From Reticulascus tulasneorum (Eukaryota; Ascomycota; Sordariomycetes; Glomerellales; Reticulascaceae): a stretch of DNA of 64,000 nt. The notes under the pieces were generated by a model. The model was given only the letters and a program-made list of their open reading frames with translations. It ran no database searches and was not told the origin of the DNA. Below, piece by piece: positions 55,974 to 64,000 of the stretch; the stretch's first letter is position 1; each line of letters opens with the position of its first letter. Position numbers and translations under genes: made by a program. Location: positions 3,038,001 to 3,102,000 of the forward strand of contig LSAX01000006.1 in NCBI GenBank assembly GCA_001557505.1, in the 5' to 3' direction.

Positions 55974-58095
55974 ATGGAGGAATCCGCGCCAAAGCGCCGC
56001 AGGACTTCAGCCAGGACCAGCGCCGTGGTGGACAATAACACCGAATCCACGACTCCACCTGATGCGCCGCCATCACAGACACCGAGTCGAAGGCGACGCG
56101 AGTTCGCGTCGCCCACCAAAGCCAGTCTCGCGAAGCACAATCCGGATATCTTGAAGAAGCGTCAAGCTGCCCGGCCAGCCGCCGTTGAAGGTCAAAGCCA
56201 GCCAGCATCGAGGCCAGGAAGCCGGGGGAGCAACGAGAGCTTGTCGGAGCTCCTGACAGCACAATTCGAACACGCTGCGGAGACAGAGCCGGCGGAGCCC
56301 ACGAGCCACGCTGGTTCATCGGCAGCCACGCCGGGGTTGGCTGGCAGTGCGCGACGATCACCATCGAAGAGACTTGGAGGAGGATTGTCATCGCGACCAA
56401 GGAGGTCGCCAGCAAAACCAATTCCACGGCCGCTACCACCCCCCGCTCCCGACGGCGATGACGACCTTCTCAATCCATTTCTCGGTCGTGCGCTCAATCG
56501 CACACCACCGACTGGAGATGTCTCTCCGCCAGTACCACCAACCGAGCCAGAACTGCCCCCAACACCCACAGAAAAGGGGCTCGCGGACCCCGTTGTCACT
56601 ACACCACCATCTGGTATACACAATACGCCTTCTAAAAGGCCGCGGCGGAGAGGGGACGGAAAGATGAAGAGCTCGCCGTTGAAACAACCCCCTATCCGAC
56701 CAGCTGAGGTACGGAAGCCTACCAAGGTCGCGGGGGTAGCTGATACGCAAACTCACCGAGTCGAGACGATCCCCAAGCCCATTGGAAGCAGGGCGAGGAG
56801 TGATTTCCGCGCAAGAGGTCTGCATCCGGCTCGCAAAGTGCCACCATATGACCCAAATTCTGAGAAGAAGCAACTGCGGGACTCTTTGAAGGCTCAGTTG
56901 TCGCAGATGGAGGCTGACCTCAAGCTTGCGACGGAGGAGAATGAGCGTATACGGCAGATTCAAATGCGTCGACGCGATTCCGGCCGTCCGGCTCTTCCTC
57001 CCCACAGAGATGAGCTGCTCGGACTGTTGCGCCGTTATCTGCTCCCGCCTCAAAAAGAAGCACCACCAGATCCGACACAGCAGTGGTTTGATGCAGCTAT
57101 GAATCCGATGTCGTGGCTACCGTTCGGCAGTTCGACTTTCTCCGCACCATCTCCTACTACGCCCGAGGAGTTGGAAGACTTGCCTCCACCAGTCTCGCAT
57201 CATCCACTCCCTTTGACGAGCGATGAAGAACTACCTTTCCTCCAGGCATTTACGCCCTTCACCTTCACTTCCAAAACACTGATGCTACCACGCGAGAGCA
57301 AGGAGGCTCCACTGCTGCGACAGCACAACATCACCATCGGGTCTACCAACCCAGCCGGTCTCTTCTCTGCCAAGATCGACATGACAGTTAACACTGATGA
57401 TCTTACGATTAGTGAACTCAGTGTGCCGCGGCTAGATCCTTCAGCAGTGCCGGAGCTGGGCCCCTTCATCGAAGGAATCGTCAAAGGTGGCTTAAGTAGA
57501 GCGATGGACCGCAATGTCAACATCATTACGTGGGCCATGGCTGAGTGGTATCGCATTGATGTGGAGAGAGCCCAATTTTGGTGTCTGCTGGATAAAGCAG
57601 TTGGGCAGAAGGAGCAGCTACTGGAAAGCATTTCCACAATGCGCAACAGGAGACGGAAAAGGAGAAGAAGGGACGGTGATGATGCCGACGCGCCGGACCA
57701 AGAAGGCCGGACAGCAGAGAAGGCAACCACAGAAAAACCTACGAAAGCAGATCTCTTGCCCCACATCGGGCGGACGGCGTTCGAGGTGCCCATCCCTAGG
57801 GAAGCTGATGATGAGGAACTTTCATGTTTACGGATCCAATGGCGCATTGAGTTTGACTGGACAGGAGAAGCCAAGAGCAAGGTCGGCGTGCTGGTAGGCA
57901 TGCCGGGGAAATGTGAGCACCTTCCACACTCACACGTCATACAGCACTAACTTGTATACAGGGCATCAAGGGGATGAGCGGGGAACGCTAGTTGGGATAT
58001 CCAAGGTGTTTGCGGACCTTGTAGAAGGACACGAAGATCCTTTAACGGCTGTACGAACTGTAATTGCGCTGCTGGCGGGAGACGTCCCCTCTTGA
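55974..58095 (+). CDS. Disordered-N-terminus nuclear protein, possibly CENP-O/Mcm21-like
   Basis: Two exons, 55974-57912 and 57962-58095 (49-nt intron in phase 1, rebuilding PGKWHQGDERG), 690 residues. The first 290 residues are low-complexity and basic, with many SPxK/R or TPxK-type sites (SPTKASLAKH, SPSKRLGGG, SPAKPIPR, TPSKRPRRR), as in chromatin or kinetochore proteins. A short coiled coil follows (QLRDSLKAQLSQMEADLKLA). Residues about 420-690 look folded: GLFSAKIDMTVNTDDLTISE, ELGPFIEGIVKGGLSRAMDR and NIITWAMAEWYRIDVERAQF, then FADLVEGHEDPLTAVRTVIA. This resembles the RWD-type C-terminal half of fungal CENP-O/Mcm21 proteins, but I hold that only as a candidate. The gene itself is certain. 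Confidence 0.85.
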
Positions 58096-58331
58096 TGGAC
58101 CGAGGCCGTTGATGTTGTATATATGGCAGGGGTCCGCACTGGGTCGGCCCCTGCTAGTTATAGATGGGCATAGGTGTCCAACAAATGCACTTCAAATCCC
58201 GATTCCAACCCAGAATCAGACTACCATTTTGATACCTGTATGCCAGATGATTATGTCACCAGATGCAACTCCTGGTCTCAACCATACATCTTCCCCCCCC
58301 CCCAAATCTGTTCTCCTTTTCGGACCCCCCC

Positions 58332-58747
58332 CTAATCCACATCGACGCCCAGCTTCCTCAGCTCCACCTTGGCCAGATCAATCTCCCCCATCAGCTCCTT
58401 ATGCGCATCCGGCACGTCGTTGAACGTCATGACATTGTAGCCCAGTCGTGCGAGGAGGTATGCGCCGAACGAAACGAGCGCCCAGAACGGCAGCTGCCAT
58501 CCACTTAGTAACTTTGCTTCCTGCGCGGGCGAGGGCGAATGTCTGAAAGGGGGGGTAAAGGGCGAACGGGACTTACAACTGGCACGACTTGCTCCTGGAT
58601 CGCGGCCGGGAGGGGGATGAGCTGTAGGAACAGCGCGAGGTATAGCTGCATCTGTTAGCAGGGTCGCCAACTCGAAGGCGGGGAGAAGGCGGGACCAACA
58701 GAGCTCACGAGGAGGGCGATGGAGATTGTCTGCTGCGCGCGCGTCAT
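58332..58747 (-). CDS. DPM3: Dolichol-phosphate mannosyltransferase subunit 3
   Basis: Three exons: 58747-58709, 58651-58577 and 58493-58332 (introns 57 and 83 nt), 91 residues, the usual DPM3 length. Spliced, it begins MTRAQQTISIALLMQLYLAL. Two membrane helices follow: the first about 8-30 and the second (LPFWALVSFGAYLLARLGY) about 39-57. The cytosolic end, MTFNDVPDAHKELMGEIDLA then KVELRKLGVDVD, is the conserved part that tethers the catalytic subunit DPM1 to the ER membrane. The complex makes dolichol-phosphate-mannose for N-glycans, O-mannosylation and GPI anchors. C-runs lie close by (58293-58303 and 58325-58332). Confidence 0.93.
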
Positions 58748-59590
58748 GGTGGTGGCAGTTCGCGGGGTGCTGGTCTAAAAAATGGGTGAAGTAGGTGAAG
58801 TAGGTCGGATCCCGTGTCGGTCGGGTCGATGAAAAGGCGAAAAGGACTGAATGAGTGACTGGAGCGCAAGCAATTCGTTGGGGCGTGGGCGGCTGAGGAA
58901 GGGTCGTGCCGAAAGGAGTCGCGAAGCTGTCCAGATCAAAATGCTGAAATAATTTGGGTGACTAAGCACAACGGCCGAACAGATTTCCCGGCAACCGCCA
59001 GTGCGAGTTGCGCGACCCGTTTGCTGAGACTGCGGATTCATGCCTACCTAGTAGTTTCGAAGCCCCTTTGTCGTTCATTGTTTAAGGCCGGTTCCTCGTT
59101 AGCTTATAGTCGGTTATAGTCAGTTTCCACCAAGTCTAGATACACTGCCTTACGCATATAGAAAATTCCAAAGGGTCAGAATATCCCATAATGATAGACT
59201 CGCTAGTCGGCTCCTCTCGAGGCCAGGATCGTACAACATGCTGTGAAGCCTCGAGTACACATTAAACAGGCGGGTAGTGCTGGGAACGTAGATAAAGTTT
59301 CAAAAGTATTGTTTACAATCAAGACAGAAAATGGTCCGCCCAGGAACATTCAGCATACTCTCCAAGTCCGAACAGTACCTCCAAGGCGTCAATCAAGGAA
59401 CACCACACCTTTGACAAATAATGATCAACCCAGTATTCCTTTGAGCCGGTCTTATCTGGCAACATGGGAGTAGCAAGCGTGAAGTTCGAATCCAGATATA
59501 TTTATTCAGTGCATACAGGGGTAATCCCAATCTATCCAACATGTTGGAATCGCCACATAACCAAAGTGCGCATATACCAAGCTAAATACC
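58748..59590. other. Intergenic region
   Basis: About 840 bp between two minus-strand genes, containing the DPM3 promoter and the 3' end of glutamine synthetase. No gene is seen. Confidence 0.5.
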
Positions 59591-62401
59591 CTACTCCAGA
59601 GCGCCGAAGACAGTCTCCATGATGATGCCGGTGATCCTACTCGCCGTTAGTAACTACGATCAAAATTTCTCCAAAGGGTGCTGAATTAGCTTACTGGTAA
59701 GGATCCGCATCTGAAGTATTTGTTAGCGGATGTCACAACTGTGAAAAAATCAAGGATGAAACTTACTTGATGCTGGACGACGATCCTCGAAGTATCCGCA
59801 TCCCTTCGCCGCGGATTCGCGGGGAATTCTGATACTGGCGCCACGGTTGGCAACACCTGAAAATTCACATTAAACGCTGCTCGAATATTTGCAATGGGGT
59901 AAGCTTTACCATAGGTGAAGGCATCGATGGATCTGTTCAAATGTTAGTGGCTGCTGAATATAAAAAGGACTTCAGAACACATACCCAGTCTCGTGTCTAC
60001 CAGTGAGGCCTAGAGAGTTGAAGTCAGCAATTTGCAAAGTATAAAACGAGCTCGAAGTAAGGGTTGAGTCCCCTTGACTACCGAACACGGATTGCGGTCG
60101 ATAACGTTATAAGGGAAATATTAGATGAAGCCATGCAGGGTACATACGCTTCTCGTTGCCCTCGCCGTAGACCAGGATGTGCTCCTTGTGTCGGCCCTCG
60201 AGCTTCTTGATCGCAGCCCTATAGGACTATTAGCTAAAGCTTCGAAGCATTGGTAAGAGTATTGCTGACTCGATATATTTCATGCCGCCTAGAAAGCTGT
60301 TAGCCACTGTGTACCAAGAAAAAACTCGTCAGGTAAACTCACCCTCAGCACGCATCTCCCGGGTGCTGAAGTTGGAGTGCAGACCAGCGCCGTTCTGAAA
60401 TCAAGTCAGTATTCAGGAAATATGCAACGTTGATGAGCCCCCGGCCGTTGTCAACACGTTCAGAGCAAGAGGCTAGAGATCCAGCACTTTGAACGTGTGC
60501 CATGGCCTCCGGAAGGGGTGTGGATTGGGGGAATATTGGTACATACCCAGTCTCCCTCTGCAAGACAAGTTGAGTCAGCGATTGCTTTTAATCATGGAAG
60601 AGGACAAGTACATACCGATTGGCTTAGGGTCGAAGCTCACTTTGGCGCCGAACTCTTCGGCGACTCGGTGGAGGAGAAATCGTGCTGTGTTTCAGGGTCA
60701 GCCATAATTCGAAAAGCCACAAATCGGGGTTCATAGACATACCCATCCAAAGCTGGTCACCCATCTCAATACCCAGGCAAGGTCCTACTTGGTACTCCCA
60801 TTGCGCGGGCATGACCTCGGCGTTTGTGCCGCTGATCTTGATTCCTGCGTAGAGGCAGCACTTGTAGTGTGCCTAAATAAACAAGTTAGCTAATGCTTCC
60901 TTCGTAGCAAAGGCGGCCAAAGCGGTTGGATCATCCTTCCTGCATGACAAAAGCCAGGGGCGTACGTACCTCCACGATGTCACGCTGAACAACCTTGCCA
61001 GCACCAACACCGCTACAGGATTATCAGCTTTCGTTCTTCCGACGTCTTATGCTCTAGCCATGTCTAGAGGCCATGTACCCCCTAGTCACGCGATCGATTT
61101 GGGATATGTGCGAGCTCGGGGATTGCATACCAGTAGTATGGGCCTTGTGGTGCGGGGAAGCCGTTTACGGGCCTATTGAAGTCAGTGCATGTTCTCGATG
61201 ACGGGTTGAGTGCTCCTGGACTAAACCAGGATCAAGGGTAAACTCCACAAACCCGGAGGTCGTGGAGAGCGTCCCCGAGATCCTTGGGATACGTCCGGCA
61301 GGGAAGTATCACGTACCAGCCATAGGGACGACCGTTCAGGTCAAGGAGGGTATATCTACCAAAAAAGTCAGTAATAGCAAGATTCGGGGCGTTCCCGTAC
61401 TGACTCTTGCTCGAGACCGAACTTTTGTACACGTTAGTAGAGATTACAGCGAAGGCTTTCCAAGACAGAGGCAAACTCACCCAGGGGTCGTGCTCGGCGT
61501 GCTTGTCCATAAGAAGGGCAGCGTCGTGGCGGTGGTTGTACTTGTTCTGAACAAGAGGTTAACATCACCCGGCGGGATCAATGGCGTCCAGAACTTACGG
61601 GGGTGCCATCGCTCATCCAGCATTCGGAGAGAACAAGGATGTTGTCACCACCAGCAACACGGAACGGGTCGGGGTAGACAGCAACGGGTTTCAACTGCAA
61701 CGATTGTCAATGGCTTGCTAAGGCGGGCCGGGAACCGAGACCACTCACGTAAACGTCGCTGTTATCGCCGGGGGCTTGGCCGGTGGAGGAGCCTGCAAAA
61801 AGGGACCCCGTCAGTAAATGCGATCACGTGACGCCGAATAACAAATGCGAATGACAATTCAAAAGCTCGCTGTTCGTCCATGCGATCCCCGATCTTGTCT
61901 GCAGTGGTTGAAATGTGTGGGTGGGGCTAGGCGGGTGCTGTCCATACCATCGAAGTTCCAGGTGGGGAGGTCATCAGGCGCGTAGCCATCAGACTTAGCG
62001 GGGAGGGTCTAAATTGCAGCAAATGTTAAAAAAAAATGCAGTTCCTTGCCAAGACCAGCTCGGTGCGATTTCGGGGAACCTGCTCTAGACTTTGATCGAA
62101 CACCACCTTCGCTATCGATCCAGACATACTCGGCCATGATCTGGCCCTTCTGGTCCAAGTCCAGGAACTTCTTGAGCTGCCAGAAAGTCAGCGTGTTTGC
62201 CTCCTCGTGTCCAAGCCGCGGGGTTTCGAGCTTACGTTGCCGGAGCTGGAAGCATATGCATCGGTGGCGGCCTACACGAGAACACATCACAGGTCAGCAG
62301 AAGCTCCAATGGTCGCTGTGGGTGTGCGTTTGGTGGGAGTTCGCCCAAAAAACTACGTCACCCGTGCACGACGAGGGGCAGAGTAGTAGTAGACTGACCA
62401 T
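59591..62401 (-). CDS. GLN1: Glutamine synthetase, 22 exons, one extra base in exon 15
   Basis: It makes glutamine from glutamate, ammonia and ATP. Exons: 62401-62399, 62271-62236, 62176-62084, 62008-61948, 61792-61749, 61694-61599, 61546-61481, 61421-61405, 61355-61317, 61172-61131, 61012-60970, 60872-60743, 60684-60616, 60557-60547, 60394-60342, 60288-60270, 60218-60148, 60009-59985, 59932-59910, 59856-59767, 59710-59695 and 59636-59591. About 363 residues once one surplus base is discounted. Motifs in order: [81 protein letters not shown] and [18 protein letters not shown]. Exon 1 is the ATG alone. Exons of 11-25 nt are held in frame by their neighbours. Exon 15 has CCCCGGG where CCCGGG would keep [10 protein letters not shown] in frame. 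Confidence 0.96.
62009..62083 (-). other. GC-AG intron of glutamine synthetase
   Basis: Between exons 3 and 4 the only phase-correct junction that keeps the conserved SKSRTL uses a GC donor (GCAGGT after TCTAGA) and a normal TTTAG acceptor, 75 nt. The nearest GT donor is out of phase. Confidence 0.75.
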
Positions 62402-62664
62402 GGTTGCGGTAGTTTGAGGGGGGTATAGGACTGCGGGTGGGTTTTCTGGGTAGACAAATGTCGTGAGGTTGCAAGATTCGAGAATCAAGTCGGACTTGGG
62501 AGGCGCAATGTACTTGTAGTCACTGGGAAAAGTGCTTGGGAGGAAAAGAAGAGGAAGAGGAAGGGGAGGAAACTGAAGTTGAGATAAGCGGGTTTGAGGT
62601 ATTTTAAGTGGTGGGATGGGCTCATGGGCGTTCGGTGGGGTGTGGTCTTGTTCGTGTTGGGGGA

Positions 62665-62698
62665 AGATAGCTACTTTCCTCGTACGGGAGGGCTATCT
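62665..62698. promoter_or_regulatory. Paired HGATAR sites upstream of glutamine synthetase
   Basis: AGATAG at 62665-62670 and its reverse complement at 62693-62698 lie 28 bp apart, about 265-300 bp upstream of the start codon; a third site, AGATAA, lies at 62582-62587. GATA factors of the AreA/NIT2 type bind HGATAR, best as close pairs, and control nitrogen genes including glutamine synthetase. Confidence 0.45.
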
Positions 62699-63280
62699 AT
62701 GGCAAATACGTACGATGTACACTCACTCGGCAAGTACCCCTTTTTCTCTGCCTCGCCCTTTTTCCCCTTGTCTTATTACTATATTTACCTACATGACCAC
62801 GTACGCAACGCACTAATACTTGCCAGCTACTTGGTGACTTTGTTGGTAATAAACCTAAGTGGGAAGAAGAAAAGACCCAGATCAGGGGTCGTTGGGATGC
62901 GGGGCAAACAACGCTACCAAACTTGTGTCTCTCCCATGCCATGTCAACCCAGACCAGACATATTACATGCCGTACCTACAATACTTTTGCCCACCCCGTT
63001 TCGAAAAAACCCGGACTAGGTTGAAGATTGGACCTGGAGCGGGTTGGGGGTCGCCTTATGCGGACAGTCGTCACGGGTGGGTGCGGGTGTGCTAGGCCGA
63101 TGCATCTGTACAATCTGGACTTTGCTACCTACCTACTGTACCACCTTACCCCTACCATACCTGCGTACCCTGTCTTGGTACTAATTCAACCTGGGCAGTT
63201 CTGCAAGCAAAGCCTCGTCCATTCCGCACTCTTCTGCGGTTCCGGTATGGGTGCCCCTCCAATGATCTTCCATCATAAGC

Positions 63281-63324
63281 AAGAGAGAGAGCGATAGAGA
63301 GACAGAGGCAGAGACAGAGAGACA
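63281..63324. repeat. GA/GACA-rich microsatellite
   Basis: Imperfect GAGA and GACAGA units over about 44 bp in non-coding DNA. Confidence 0.8.
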
Positions 63325-63454
63325 AGAAGTACATCGGGCAAGCTTCGATAACGTACGCATTAGCTAGCTGCAGCACATAGATAGAGAGATAGATTCCCCA
63401 GGCCGCGGCCACAGTTCTGCCGTAGGCAATATCAGCATCAGCAGCTCGGCCTCT

Positions 63455-63466
63455 CCCCCCCCCCCC
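63455..63466. repeat. Homopolymer, 12 C
   Basis: An uninterrupted run of 12 C on the plus strand. A G-rich run follows near 63601. Confidence 0.85.
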
Positions 63467-64000
63467 TCCCTCGATTCGAACCGCTGCACCGGCCACATGT
63501 CCGCAGACGGGGGGTCCAGGTCCTTCCAGCCCGGGTCTTCTCGCTATAGCGTTCCGAAAGCAAAATGGTGGGGTAAAAAACTGCATGCAGGTGTGGGCAG
63601 GGGGGGCCCGGGGGGGGAATAAGTTAGTTGAGGGGTGGCCTGGCGTCCCAAGAAAACCCATCGTCCAATGTCTCGGAGAGTGGGGTGGAATGGAATAAGT
63701 TATGGCGGACAACTGAACTGACTTTTTGTTGAACCTCGTGGCCGCCGTAACTTGGTGAATCTCTTGGGCGAGTAGGGATACCTGCGATACTACGTCAAAT
63801 CTTCGAGGGCCATGTCATCAGATGTATCTCTCTCGTCTTGTGTTCCCCGGAGCTGGAGCGCCACTAACCACCAGTTACCTAGTCACCTTTAGTTTAGTCC
63901 TTCGTGAGTACCCTCTTCCCGTGCTCCTGTCCCGTTTCCTGTCAGTCGGTCTTTGTTTTACCGCATGTTTTTCTTTGTTTCCGCAGACAGACAGACACAC

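Larger units (their letters stand above)
62402..64000. other. Upstream region of glutamine synthetase to window end
   Basis: About 1.6 kb without a convincing gene. It has GATA-type sites near 62580-62700, a GA-rich microsatellite, C and G runs near 63455 and 63601, and CT-rich DNA near 63890-63980 that may precede a gene to the right. No RNA gene is seen. Confidence 0.5.

Noticed and set aside
63471..63487. Sequence resembling a tRNA B box on the minus strand
   Set aside because: No A box at the right distance and no cloverleaf can be drawn; the flank is a C12 run.

Overview
The window reads as nuclear DNA of a filamentous ascomycete (Pezizomycotina). Most genes are cut by short GT-AG introns of about 47-155 nt, many with CTAAC/CTGAC-type branch sites. 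Several families present are typical of that group: a HET-domain protein, an AIM6-like phosphodiesterase, a DUF3669 kinase-like protein, a GCR1_C protein, small secreted proteins, and GMC and TauD oxidoreductases. I cannot name the species. Exon boundaries were read by hand from splice sites, reading frame and family conservation; gene symbols are given only where the family is clear.

Layout. 1-9 kb: squalene synthase, an AIM6/PLC-like membrane phosphodiesterase, and an ABC1/ADCK2-type kinase divergent from cytochrome c heme lyase (both mitochondrial). 9-19 kb: three small or medium secreted proteins and an alpha/beta hydrolase, set among repeats and gene-poor DNA. 19-28 kb: two proteins sharing an N-terminal Cys/His module, an F-box protein, a coiled-coil plus GCR1_C protein, and a conserved hypothetical protein. 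28-32 kb: about 3.7 kb without a convincing gene. 32-37 kb: two F-box-like/ankyrin paralogues, one broken and one intact. 37-43 kb: a C23 tract and a 13-bp tandem repeat ahead of a HET-domain gene that carries a frameshift; a coiled-coil protein; a possible FHA relic; and a five-exon SHB17-like phosphatase. 44-51 kb: a small NTF2/SnoaL-like protein, a secreted eight-exon GMC oxidoreductase and a 2-oxoglutarate (TauD-type) dioxygenase, an oxidative group with no backbone synthase. 52-62 kb: mostly core genes, namely a xanthine/hypoxanthine phosphoribosyltransferase, a DUF3669 protein, an OXLD1-like mitochondrial protein, a possible CENP-O-like kinetochore protein, DPM3, and a 22-exon glutamine synthetase. 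The rest, to 64 kb, is probably promoter of the glutamine synthetase plus simple repeats.

Most notable: (i) the Cys/His module shared by the proteins at 19.5 and 25.0 kb, an unassigned family; (ii) the glutamine synthetase gene, with a GC-AG intron, several exons under 26 nt and one extra base in exon 15; (iii) three otherwise convincing genes (HET, ankyrin, glutamine synthetase) with single-base frame breaks, which are either young mutations or indel errors of the assembly; (iv) a duplicated upstream region and a hairpin ahead of a secreted protein that has internal KR processing sites.
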